Below are positions 1-7,755 of a stretch of 52,050 nt of DNA, one piece after another. The notes beneath the pieces were generated by a model. It searched no databases. It was not told where the DNA came from and was given only the letters and a program-made list of their open reading frames with translations. How positions within the stretch are numbered: the first letter of the stretch is position 1; every line of letters starts with the position of its first letter. The stretch is from positions 1 through 52,050 of the forward strand of contig JBJTHN010000032.1 of the NCBI GenBank assembly GCA_046094505.1. Reading direction: 5' to 3'. This DNA comes from RFTU01 sp046094505. GTDB taxonomy: Bacteria; Pseudomonadota; Gammaproteobacteria; Burkholderiales; Burkholderiaceae_C. Made by a program: the position numbers and the translations under genes.

Positions 1-542
1 CCGGCCTCCAGGCTGTCGCGGTAGCGCCGCTCCCGCTCGAAGGGGGTATTGCCCAGGGCCCAATAGCTGGGGTGGTCACTGACCAAGCGGTCTTGCCGAA
101 GGCCCAGGTGGTGGGCGGCACTGGACCACGGCCATTCCTGGGCCTGCGAAACCAAGCCAGCGCGCACCGGATTGAGTTCGATGTAGCGCATGCAGGCCAG
201 AAAGTAGCGGTCGGTTTCCACCGGCGAACACTTGAAACGACCTTCCCAGAGGGTGCCGCTGCGCCCATGAACGGCGTTGTGAGCGCCCACATACCGGCGC
301 CCCAGGGCCTGCATCATCCGGCTCAGGGCTTGGGCCGAGGGGGGCGTCAGCAGCAAATGGAAGTGGTTGTCCATCAGCACATAGGCCTGCAGGGTGACCG
401 CGTACTGGTCCAAGACTTCGGCCAGCATGTCCCGCCAGGCGCGGCGGTCGGCGTCACCCCGAACGATGGGCTGCCGGTTGTTGCCCCGCTGGATGACGTG
501 GTGGGGCCATCCAGGCAGCACGAGTCGGGGCAAGCGGGCCAT
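1..542 (-). CDS. REP-associated tyrosine transposase (RAYT, Y1/HUH family), 3' end outside the window
   Basis: The minus strand is open from an ATG at 542 to the window edge, giving at least 180 residues that begin MARLPRLVLPGWPHHVIQRG. The HUH motif reads DNHFHLLL, and RYIELNPVRAGLV and EWPWSS are typical of IS200-like Y1 transposases of the single-copy RAYT type. In this family the HUH histidines bind metal and a downstream tyrosine attacks single-stranded DNA; the C-terminus is cut off here. RAYTs are usually domesticated genes linked to REP palindromes rather than active insertion sequences, and I saw no insertion-sequence ends or target duplication. The start lies 6 bases upstream of the dGTPase gene's stop on the same strand (transcription runs from that gene into this one). 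The family call is firm; mobility is unknown. Confidence 0.88.
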   Translation of the reverse strand, partial: MARLPRLVLPGWPHHVIQRGNNRQPIVRGDADRRAWRDMLAEVLDQYAVTLQAYVLMDNHFHLLLTPPSAQALSRMMQALGRRYVGAHNAVHGRSGTLWEGRFKCSPVETDRYFLACMRYIELNPVRAGLVSQAQEWPWSSAAHHLGLRQDRLVSDHPSYWALGNTPFERERRYRDSLEA

Positions 543-548
543 GGCCAC

Positions 549-1751
549 TCAGCCGAACAGCCGCCGCCCGGTCAGCCGCTCGTGTTCGCGCACGGCGAAG
601 CGGTCGGTCATCCCCGCCACGTAATCGGCCACGGCCCTTTGGGTATCGGGGCGCTGCGCGTACTCGGCCGGCATTTCGGATGGCCGTTGGGCATACACGC
701 TGAAGAGGTCGTGCACCACGGCTTTGCCCCGCTGTGTTTGCGCCAGCACCTGCTCGTGGCGATACAGCGATCGAAACAGAAAGCGTTTGAGCTCGGTGAT
801 GGCTGCCCGCATCGGCGCGCTGAAGCCGACCAAGGCCGGACCTTGGCGCGCCTGCCAGGCATCGGCCGGACGCGCACGGGCCAGGCGGGCCCGCGTGGTG
901 CCCATGAGGTCGTGCACTTGCGCCGACAACATCCGCCTCAAGACTTCGGACAGCAGACGCCGCCGGCCCATCGCGGGCAGGCCCGGATGCTCACGCACCG
1001 CCTCGTCGTGAAAGTGGCGCACCAGGCTCAGGTCCATCAGCTGGTCCAGCGTGATCAGCCCGGAGCGCACACCGTCATCCACGTCGTGGGCGTTGTAGGC
1101 AATCTCATCGGCAAGGTTGCACAACTGGGCTTCCAAGCTGGCCTGGTAACCCACCACAAACCGGTGCGCCACACCGTGGGGCTCCAGCGCTTCCATGTGA
1201 CGCGCCACCCGCATGGAGCAGTGCTTGAGGATGCCCTCTCGGGTCTCAAAGCTCAGGTTCAGCCCATCGAACTGCGGGTAGCGCTGCTCCAGCACATCCA
1301 CCACGCGCAGGCTTTGCAGGTTGTGTTCAAAACCGCCGTGGCCCTTCATGCAGGCATTCAGGGCATCTTGGCCGGCGTGGCCAAACGGCGTGTGGCCCAA
1401 GTCGTGCGCCAAGGCCAAGGCCTCCACCAGGTCCTCGTGCAGGCCCAGGCCGCGGGCCATGGACCGCGCCAGCTGCGCCACCTCCAGGCTGTGGGTCAAG
1501 CGCGTGCGAAACAAGTCGCCTTCATGGTTGAGGAAGACCTGGGTTTTGTAGACCAAGCGGCGAAATGCCGTGCTGTGGACGATGCGGTCGCGGTCGCGCT
1601 GGAAGGCGTTGCGGTCGGGCGCACCGGCCTCGGCCACACGGCGGCCACGGGAGCGCTCGGGCCAACTGGCATAGGCGGCCAGGTTGGCGCCGGTGGGCTG
1701 AAACCCTGGTGCCCCCTTGGAAGCGCTGGCGCGTGCGAAACCGGGGATCAA
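549..1751 (-). CDS. dgt: dGTPase-like HD-domain triphosphohydrolase
   Basis: This is a deoxyguanosinetriphosphate triphosphohydrolase-like protein, a family that hydrolyses dNTPs to the nucleoside and triphosphate and so helps control nucleotide pools. The conserved part starts at SRGRR and EFQRD-like residues (here AFQRDRDRIVHSTAFRRL). It contains the HD metal-site pieces RTRLTHSLEV (about residue 84) and HDLGHTPFGH (about residue 116). The C-terminal extension is family-typical. Start choice is difficult: an ATG at 1853 would overlap aroB by 89 bases, and there is no ATG or GTG between the aroB stop and the conserved block. I chose a TTG at 1751, 14 bases after the aroB stop and behind an AGGGG stretch; it gives 400 residues. 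It follows aroB and probably shares its transcript, as in other Burkholderiales. Confidence 0.88.
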   Translation of the reverse strand: MIPGFARASASKGAPGFQPTGANLAAYASWPERSRGRRVAEAGAPDRNAFQRDRDRIVHSTAFRRLVYKTQVFLNHEGDLFRTRLTHSLEVAQLARSMARGLGLHEDLVEALALAHDLGHTPFGHAGQDALNACMKGHGGFEHNLQSLRVVDVLEQRYPQFDGLNLSFETREGILKHCSMRVARHMEALEPHGVAHRFVVGYQASLEAQLCNLADEIAYNAHDVDDGVRSGLITLDQLMDLSLVRHFHDEAVREHPGLPAMGRRRLLSEVLRRMLSAQVHDLMGTTRARLARARPADAWQARQGPALVGFSAPMRAAITELKRFLFRSLYRHEQVLAQTQRGKAVVHDLFSVYAQRPSEMPAEYAQRPDTQRAVADYVAGMTDRFAVREHERLTGRRLFG

Positions 1752-1764
1752 GGCCGCCCCTGGC

Positions 1765-2913
1765 TCAAGCGGTGTGCGCGGCCAACACCTCGCCCACGAG
1801 ACGATCGGGTGCTGCGCGCAGGCCTGCGTGCCCCAGCGATTCGATGACCACAAAGCGGATCTCCCCGCCTTCGGCTTTCTTGTCCACGCGCATCGAGTGC
1901 AGGTAGCGCTCCAGGCCCAGGTCGGGCGCTTGCACGGGCAGCCCGGCGCGCTCGATCAGCGAGCGCAAGCGCGCCACAAAGGAGGCCGGCATCAGGCCCA
2001 AGCGGTGCGAAAGCTCGGCGGCCAAGACCATACCGCAGCCCACTGCTTCACCGTGCAGCCACTGGCCGTAGCCCAGGCCCGCCTCGATCGCATGCCCGAA
2101 GGTGTGGCCGAAGTTGAGGATCGCGCGCAAGCCGGACTCGCGTTCGTCCTGGCCTACCACCCAGGCCTTGATCTCACAAGAGCGCCGAACCGCATGCGCC
2201 AATGCCTTGGGGTCTCGTGCCATCAGGGCGGGCAGTTCGCGCTCGATCCAGTCAAGAAAGGCCTCGTCGGCAATTGGCCCGTACTTGATCACTTCGGCCA
2301 GGCCGGCACTGAACTCGCGGTCGGGCAGCGTGCGCAGCACGTCCAGATCGCACAAGACCCGAACCGGCTGGTAGAAGGCGCCGATCATGTTCTTGCCCAG
2401 GGGATGGTTCACCGCCGTCTTGCCGCCCACCGAGGAATCCACCTGGGCCAGCAAGGTGGTGGGCACCTGCACAAAGGGCACGCCGCGCATGTAGCAAGCA
2501 GCTGCGAAGCCCGTCAGGTCGCCGATCACCCCACCCCCCAGTGCGAAGAGCACCGTGCGGCGGTCGCAGGCCTGCGCCAAGAGTTGATCGAAGACCGTGT
2601 TGAGGTTCAGCCAGTCCTTGTGCGCCTCGCCATCGGGCAACACCACTTCGAGCACCCGCTCATAGTGCGCGGCCAGCGCCTGCTGGAGCACGGCCAGGTA
2701 CAAGGGTGCGACGGTCACGTTGCTGACCACCACCGCGGTGGAAGCGCGCGGCAAACCCGTCCAACTTTCAGGCGACTGCAAGACCCCACTGCCGATCACG
2801 ATGGGGTAGGAGCGCTCCCCCAACTCAATCTGGACGGATTGAACATCCGCGTGTTGCGGGGCGGCAGCGCCGGACAGGGAACCGGTGCCGGGTGCGGAAG
2901 CAGTGCCAAACAT
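1765..2913 (-). CDS. aroB: 3-dehydroquinate synthase
   Basis: AroB converts DAHP to 3-dehydroquinate, the second step of the shikimate pathway for aromatic amino acids, using NAD and a divalent metal in the cytoplasm. The 382-residue protein shows the NAD-binding glycine motif LFALGGGVIGDLTGFAA, the block VPTTLLAQVDSSVGGKTAVN and the metal-ligand region RAILNFGHTFGHAIE. The N-terminus has about 25 variable residues before the conserved SYPIVIGSGVL, so a slightly later start is possible. It lies 9 bases downstream of aroK, a conserved pairing, and the dGTPase gene follows. Confidence 0.96.
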   Translation of the reverse strand: MFGTASAPGTGSLSGAAAPQHADVQSVQIELGERSYPIVIGSGVLQSPESWTGLPRASTAVVVSNVTVAPLYLAVLQQALAAHYERVLEVVLPDGEAHKDWLNLNTVFDQLLAQACDRRTVLFALGGGVIGDLTGFAAACYMRGVPFVQVPTTLLAQVDSSVGGKTAVNHPLGKNMIGAFYQPVRVLCDLDVLRTLPDREFSAGLAEVIKYGPIADEAFLDWIERELPALMARDPKALAHAVRRSCEIKAWVVGQDERESGLRAILNFGHTFGHAIEAGLGYGQWLHGEAVGCGMVLAAELSHRLGLMPASFVARLRSLIERAGLPVQAPDLGLERYLHSMRVDKKAEGGEIRFVVIESLGHAGLRAAPDRLVGEVLAAHTA

Positions 2914-2922
2914 GCGCCCAGT

Positions 2923-3507
2923 TTAAGTCGGGGGCTCTTGGGCCGTGTGCTGAACGGGGTCTACCGGTGAGGGCACGCGGGCCGGGTCCACCCGGCCGGC
3001 CAATTCCAATTGCATCAGGATCATGCCGGCCAGACCGTGCACGGTGGGGCGTCCGGTTTCGATCACGAAGTGGGCCGTGCGCCGGTACAGCGGGTCGCGC
3101 TCACGAAACAGTTCACGCAGCTTGCGCAGCGGGTCGGCCACCTGCAACACAGGACGTTGGCGGTCGTGTCGCAAGCGGCGAAACAACTCTTCAGGGCTTG
3201 AGCGCAGATAGACCACCGTGCAATGGTGGTGCAAAGCCTCACGGTTGGCTTCGCGCAGCACCGCACCGCCGCCGGTGGCCAGCACCATGGGCCGGCCATC
3301 GGCCAGCTCCGCCAGCACGGATTGCTCGACGTCGCGAAAAGTGGCCTCGCCCTGTTGTGCGAAGAAGTCCTTGATGGCCATGCCCAATCGGCGCTCGATC
3401 TCGTGATCGACGTCTACAAAGGGCAGGTGCAGCTGCTTGGCCAGCAAGCGGCCAACCGTGGTTTTGCCCGCACCGGGCATGGCCACCAGGGCCAGGCTCA
3501 GGCCCAT
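2923..3507 (-). CDS. aroK: Shikimate kinase
   Basis: AroK phosphorylates shikimate at the 3-hydroxyl with ATP. The 194-residue protein starts MGLSLALVAMPGAGKTT, with the Walker A loop in the first 20 residues. The shikimate-binding pieces DVDHEIERR and ATGGGAVLR follow, then the lid arginines in RHDRQRPVL. The tail after about residue 175 is proline-rich and not conserved. It sits between pilQ (46 bases upstream) and aroB (9 bases downstream), the standard betaproteobacterial and enterobacterial arrangement. Confidence 0.96.
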   Translation of the reverse strand: MGLSLALVAMPGAGKTTVGRLLAKQLHLPFVDVDHEIERRLGMAIKDFFAQQGEATFRDVEQSVLAELADGRPMVLATGGGAVLREANREALHHHCTVVYLRSSPEELFRRLRHDRQRPVLQVADPLRKLRELFRERDPLYRRTAHFVIETGRPTVHGLAGMILMQLELAGRVDPARVPSPVDPVQHTAQEPPT

Positions 3508-3553
3508 GACGGGGCCACTTGCAGGCCGAAAACAAAGGGCACAGGGGCCATGA

Positions 3554-5149
3554 TCAGCGGGCGCCTCCGCCGGTGTTCGTCAGCACCTGTGGTGTCAGGA
3601 ACACCAACAACTCGGTTCGGCGAGCATCGCGGCCCGTGCTGCGAAACAAGGGGCCCAGCAAGGGCAGTTGGCCCAGCACCGGCACCTTCACCCGCGTGTC
3701 GGCTTCTTCCTGTTCGTAGATGCCGCCGATCACCACCGTTCCCCCGTTTTCCACCAGCACCTTGGTCTTGACTTCCTTGGTGTTGATCTCGCGACCGTCG
3801 GGCGTCAGCACACCCAGACTGTCCTTGTTGACCATGACACTGAGTATCACATGGCCCTCCGGCGTGATCTGTGGCGTCACCGTGAGCTTGAGGTTGGCTT
3901 CTTGAAACTGCACCTGAGGCGAAGGGGACAAGGGCGAGGGCGCGCCACGGTAGGGCACCTTGAAGCCCTGCTTGATGTGGGCCTCCACCTGATCGGCCGT
4001 CACGATGCGGGGGCTGGAGATCACCTTGCCTCGGCCATCGGCCTCCAGTGCCGAGATCTCCAGGTTGAGGAAGCGGTTGGCCGAGGCACCAAACAGCGAC
4101 ACCGCAAAACTGGCCGGCGAATGCCCCGCAAGTGAAGCGGCCGGCAGGTTGACGAATTGGGTGTTGGTGAACACCGAAGGTGCGGTTTCGCGTTCGGCTG
4201 CGGACCCCAGCGCGGGCGCACCCGGTTGGCCGGCTTGTGTGCCCACGGCCAGGTAGTTGCCCCCCACCATGAACGATGGGCCACCCCCCAATCGGCTGGC
4301 GGCCGCACCACGCTGCAGGCCCAAGTCGTTCAGGCCCAGCTTGACCCCCAGTGATCGCCCAAAGCTGTCGCTGGCCTCCACGATCTGCGCTTCAATCAGC
4401 ACCTGCCGAACCGGGATGTCGATCTTTTGGATCATCTGGCGCAACTGTTCCAACTTCACGGGAATGTCGGTGACGAAGAGCTGATTGGTTCGCGCCTCGG
4501 CGATCACGCTGCCCCGAGGGGACAGGAAGCGGGCCGAGGATAGGCTGTTGGCGCCACTGGCCCCATTCGGGCTGCCGCCGTGGCCGCCCGACGGGCTGGA
4601 TGCAGACACAGCGGCGGAGGCTGCGCCCGGTGAACCCAAGAGCCCCCGGGCCACCTCTTCGGCGCGGCCATAGTTCAGCTGGAAGGACTCGGTGCGCATG
4701 GCCTGCAGCTCGCTGATTTTGCGGCGCACCTCGAGATCGGCCTGGTCTCGAGCAGCCCATTCTTCGCGCGGCGCCACCATCATCACCGTGCCCTGTCGAC
4801 GCAGCCCCAAGCCCTTGGACTGCAGGATGATGTCCAGAGCCATGTCCCAGGGCACGTCCTGCAACCGAACCGTCACCGAGCCGGTCACGGCATCACTGAC
4901 CACCAAGTTGAGTTTGGTGAAGTCGGCAAACACCTGCAGCACCGCGCGCACATCGATGTTCTGAAAATTCAGGCTCAGCTTCTCGCCGCTGTAGCGTGTG
5001 GCCGCCTGCGACGCGGGCCATGCGTATTCACTGGACACCTGTGCGGCGCGTGCGGGCCCCCCAACCACCCCCGCCAGGGCCAACTGGGCCCAGAGCACCG
5101 CAAGGCCCACGCGTTGCGCACCGCGCACCATCGGTTGGCATGGCGTCAT
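3554..5149 (-). CDS. pilQ: Type IV pilus / DNA-uptake secretin PilQ (short form without AMIN domain)
   Basis: PilQ-type secretins form the outer-membrane channel for type IV pili or for DNA uptake. The ATG at 5149 overlaps the stop of the upstream pilO-pilP gene (ATGA), giving 531 residues; a longer upstream reading would start well inside that gene. A signal peptide (GLAVLWAQLALAGVVGGPARA) is followed almost at once by the N0/STN domain (SGEKLSLNFQNIDVRAVLQV), an N1 domain, a Gly/Ser-rich insert around residues 180-205, and the secretin domain ending GPLFRSTGRDARRTELLVFL. Full-length betaproteobacterial PilQ usually has about 700 residues with one or two AMIN (peptidoglycan-binding) domains before N0; here they are absent. 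In this respect it resembles HofQ and ComE of gamma-proteobacteria. Confidence 0.9.
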   Translation of the reverse strand: MTPCQPMVRGAQRVGLAVLWAQLALAGVVGGPARAAQVSSEYAWPASQAATRYSGEKLSLNFQNIDVRAVLQVFADFTKLNLVVSDAVTGSVTVRLQDVPWDMALDIILQSKGLGLRRQGTVMMVAPREEWAARDQADLEVRRKISELQAMRTESFQLNYGRAEEVARGLLGSPGAASAAVSASSPSGGHGGSPNGASGANSLSSARFLSPRGSVIAEARTNQLFVTDIPVKLEQLRQMIQKIDIPVRQVLIEAQIVEASDSFGRSLGVKLGLNDLGLQRGAAASRLGGGPSFMVGGNYLAVGTQAGQPGAPALGSAAERETAPSVFTNTQFVNLPAASLAGHSPASFAVSLFGASANRFLNLEISALEADGRGKVISSPRIVTADQVEAHIKQGFKVPYRGAPSPLSPSPQVQFQEANLKLTVTPQITPEGHVILSVMVNKDSLGVLTPDGREINTKEVKTKVLVENGGTVVIGGIYEQEEADTRVKVPVLGQLPLLGPLFRSTGRDARRTELLVFLTPQVLTNTGGGAR

Positions 5150-5964
5150 GGGTTGGTCTCCTTCAAGGGAAGGAGGCGCCCGTCCACCTGGAGCAAGGCC
5201 CAGGTGTGGCCTTCGCGGGCCAAAACCCCCACCACCTCCATCGGATGTGGGGCATGGCGTTGCAGCCATGCTGGTTCGGCATCGGGCTGCGGCGCCAGGC
5301 CGCTAGCGGCCCACGGCGCGGCGAACGGGTCCCTTGCCCTGGCCGGTGACTTGGCCGCAGCGGCGTAGACCGGGGCCTCCTGCGCAGGCCGCCCGGGTGC
5401 GGCATCCAAGGTCGCCTCCATCGCCAACACGGGCCCCACGCCATCGACCCGAGGCACCTCGCCGGCCACGGCACCCACGGTGCTGAGCTTCAAAGACCGC
5501 ACAGTGAGGGAAGGCGGCAGCCCATCCAGCCAAGCCGCCAGGTGCCGGTAAGCGCCCAGCACGCGCAGCGAGACGCCACCCGGCATGCCCTGCTCACCGG
5601 GTGAAGACGGCGCCAGCGGACGAAACCAGGCCAGGGACAAGCCGGGGTGCAGGCCCAGGTTCACGGGCAGGCGCCACAGCTCATCGGTGGCCCCAGGATG
5701 CGGTGCACGGCTCGCCCGCGTCCCGGCCGGGTGCTGGTCCGCGTGGGCCTTCGCCGGCGTTGGCGCCACGGCAGGCGCAGCAGGCGCAGCGGAAGCAGCA
5801 AGCGGCGCAGGCGCACCAAACCACCCCTTCAGCGCCCACCCGACCGGCAGGGCCGCTGCCCACACCACACACCCCAACACCAGCGCCACCCCCGCACGCA
5901 GGCGAGCGGACCAGGCACCCGGATCGGGCACTGGGTGCCCGGCCACGGTCCACAGCGGCCTCAT
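5146..5964 (-). CDS. PilO-PilP fusion protein of the pilus alignment complex
   Basis: This one 272-residue protein seems to combine two normally separate parts. Residues 22-48 form a membrane segment (LRAGVALVLGCVVWAAALPVGWAL). An Ala/Pro-rich stretch comes next where PilO normally has a coiled coil. A PilO-like periplasmic domain follows (LGLHPGLSLAWFRPLAP, then VSLRVLGAYRHLAAWLDGLP). From about residue 210 the sequence matches the PilP pattern: a DPF motif, a proline-rich linker, then PMEVVGVLAREGHTWALLQV. It ends at LLPLKETNP, before the remaining PilP beta strands. There is no separate pilP gene: this gene joins pilN and pilQ directly by 4-base ATGA overlaps. PilO normally pairs with PilN in the inner membrane, and PilP links them to PilQ. 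The fusion reading is inferred from motifs and synteny, not from a search. Confidence 0.78.
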   Translation of the reverse strand: MRPLWTVAGHPVPDPGAWSARLRAGVALVLGCVVWAAALPVGWALKGWFGAPAPLAASAAPAAPAVAPTPAKAHADQHPAGTRASRAPHPGATDELWRLPVNLGLHPGLSLAWFRPLAPSSPGEQGMPGGVSLRVLGAYRHLAAWLDGLPPSLTVRSLKLSTVGAVAGEVPRVDGVGPVLAMEATLDAAPGRPAQEAPVYAAAAKSPARARDPFAAPWAASGLAPQPDAEPAWLQRHAPHPMEVVGVLAREGHTWALLQVDGRLLPLKETNP

Positions 5965-6533
5965 GGCCCACCCCGTTCGCCCAGGCCCTGAGGGGTTCTG
6001 GTGGCTGGGGGCGCATCGGCGGCCGTGAGGCCAGCCACGGTGTGCATGACCTGGGCCTTCAGCACGAACTGCAGTGTCGGGTCGTTCACGGTGCGGGCCT
6101 CCATGGCCTGCAGGCTCACCCAGTGCACCGCGTGAAGCAAGGGGGCTTGTTGGCGCAAGGCGTGTAGGAAGGCATGCGCGTCTTCTGTTGAAGCGGCCTC
6201 ACCGTGCAGGGTGAGTTGCACGCCCTCCCACGACAGCCCCTTCAAGGCCACCTGCGGCGGCAACGCTTGTGAGACGGTGTGCAGCACTGCGCTGGGCTGC
6301 GGTGCAGCGGCCGCGGTGCTGGCCCGCGGCGCCGGCGGCCACCGCCCGCCCACTGGCGCGGGCAGCGCCGAGCCCTCAGGCTCAGTCACCGGCGCCCCAT
6401 CCGGCCACAGCAAACCCGCACCCAGGCCCAGGCACGCAGCCAAGGCGGCGGCCGCCCCCAGCTCGCGCAGCACCGCATGGCGGCGCTGGGCCAGTGCCCA
6501 GGCGCGGTGTGGCAGCAGGTTCAAGAGCGTCAT
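5961..6533 (-). CDS. pilN: Type IV pilus inner-membrane alignment protein PilN
   Basis: PilN binds cytoplasmic PilM through its N-terminal INLLP-type motif and pairs with PilO in the periplasm. The 190-residue protein starts MTLLNLLPHRAWALAQRR, the conserved PilM-binding tail. A membrane helix (LGAAAALAACLGLGAGLLW) and a ferredoxin-like fold (VALKGLSWEGVQLTLHGEA, DAHAFLHALRQQ) follow. The ATG at 6533 overlaps the pilM stop (ATGA); longer in-frame readings upstream would lie within pilM. The usual coiled coil after the membrane helix is replaced by about 40 Pro/Ala-rich residues, mirroring the loss in the PilO part of the next gene. Confidence 0.86.
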   Translation of the reverse strand: MTLLNLLPHRAWALAQRRHAVLRELGAAAALAACLGLGAGLLWPDGAPVTEPEGSALPAPVGGRWPPAPRASTAAAAPQPSAVLHTVSQALPPQVALKGLSWEGVQLTLHGEAASTEDAHAFLHALRQQAPLLHAVHWVSLQAMEARTVNDPTLQFVLKAQVMHTVAGLTAADAPPATRTPQGLGERGGP

Positions 6534-7555
6534 GCTGCAAGGGCCCTCCAGGCCAGGCCACAGGCCAGAACATAGGCACAGGCCTGCGGCGGGTCGGGCC
6601 GCTGCAGGGCGTGTGCACCCGGGTGCAAGTGCACAAACGGGTCCAGCCACCACACCGGCACGCCTGCCAATCGCGTCAGCACCTCGGGCAGGCCCAAACG
6701 CGCCTCGGACTCTCCGGCCAAGGCCACGCCCACCAAACGGCAGCCCGGGTGCGCCGACTGAACCTGCAGCAGGCAACGGCCAATGAGGGCAGCCTCTTCC
6801 GACAGGCCCCTGTGATGCCCCGCCTCCAGGCGAGAGTCTTCGGCGCGCTCAAAGACGACCTCGTCATGAAGCAGCACGCGCACGGTAAGGCTTGATGGCC
6901 CCAGGTCGATCAGGGCCAGTGCCTCACCCGGGCCCAGCTGCCCTTTCGGTGGGCGCCAACCCTGCAGGGCCAGCATCACCGCGTTCGATTCGGTGTCCAT
7001 CACCGCCAGGTCCAAACCGGCGGCCTGGGCCACGTCTTGGCGCCACTGCACCCGGTCTTGTCGGGCGGCCGCCATCAGCACCTCCACCTCGTCGCCCGCG
7101 CCCGATGCAGGGCCCATCACCGTGAAGTCCAGGGCCAAGGCCTCCACCGGAAACGGCGCCCAGGACGCGGCCTCGCCGTGCACATAAGCGGCCAGTTCCG
7201 GCTCGCTCAAGTGGGCGCGAAAGCGCGCTCGGCGAAGCAAGACACTGGCGGTGGGCAGGGCCATGGCCGCACGCCGTGTGCCCACCGTCCGGGGCTGCAC
7301 GGTGCCCTGCACCATGCGCGCCCAGGCCTGGGTGTGGTCCGCCGGGCCATCCACCAACAAGCCTGCCGGGGGCTCGACCCGGCCAAAGGCCGCCAGCGTG
7401 TCACGGCCGTCGCGGCCGCGGGCCAACTCGACCCAGCGAACCCCGGCGGCGCCAATGTCCACGCCCAGCGCGCGGCGCCCACGGCCGGCAACTAGGCCTC
7501 CCACGCCCGTACGGCCCCAACGCTGTGCCCACCCCCGCACCCATGCCAAACCCAT
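6530..7555 (-). CDS. pilM: Type IV pilus assembly protein PilM (actin-like)
   Basis: PilM is a cytoplasmic, FtsA/actin-like ATP-binding protein that carries the N-terminal tail of PilN. The 341-residue protein has the phosphate-1 motif ALGVDIGAAGVRWVEL, the central block YVHGEAASWAPFPVEALALDF and the second phosphate motif ALALIDLGPSSLTVRVL. It ends ACGLAWRALAA, like the GLALR ending of the family. About 28 residues precede the conserved start, so the true start could be later. It is the first gene of a tightly overlapped pil operon and is divergent from the PBP1A gene. Confidence 0.87.
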   Translation of the reverse strand: MGLAWVRGWAQRWGRTGVGGLVAGRGRRALGVDIGAAGVRWVELARGRDGRDTLAAFGRVEPPAGLLVDGPADHTQAWARMVQGTVQPRTVGTRRAAMALPTASVLLRRARFRAHLSEPELAAYVHGEAASWAPFPVEALALDFTVMGPASGAGDEVEVLMAAARQDRVQWRQDVAQAAGLDLAVMDTESNAVMLALQGWRPPKGQLGPGEALALIDLGPSSLTVRVLLHDEVVFERAEDSRLEAGHHRGLSEEAALIGRCLLQVQSAHPGCRLVGVALAGESEARLGLPEVLTRLAGVPVWWLDPFVHLHPGAHALQRPDPPQACAYVLACGLAWRALAA

Positions 7556-7617
7556 GCCCGTCTCCCCTGGCCCAACAGCCCTTGGGTTTCAGAATAGGCC
7601 GGCGCCGGCTGCGTTTC

Positions 7618-7623
7618 TATAAT
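7618..7623 (+). promoter_or_regulatory. Candidate -10 element (TATAAT) for the PBP1A gene
   Basis: A perfect TATAAT lies in the divergent gap between pilM and the PBP1A gene. The hexamer 17 bases upstream (TAGGCC) is a poor -35 match. A perfect 12-bp palindrome, GCCGGCGCCGGC at 7598-7609, fills the spacer and could be an operator or chance in GC-rich DNA. The predicted start would be near 7630, about 125 bases before the likely start codon. Confidence 0.45.
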
Positions 7624-7755
7624 CCCCCTCCTCGGGGCCGGCCCGCCAGCCCCGATGGGTGCCCCACCCCCCTGCCCGATTCCTCGCCCAGCACCTCTAC
7701 CCCCAGCGGAGGCGGCTACGCCGCTGACGGCCGGCCGCTGCGTTCCCCGCTTCAG

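Noticed and set aside
72..1847. Long plus-strand open frame of 591 codons opposite the RAYT and dgt genes
   Set aside because: It is antisense to recognised genes, has no family motifs and is rich in H, G, Q and A as expected for shadow frames in GC-rich DNA.
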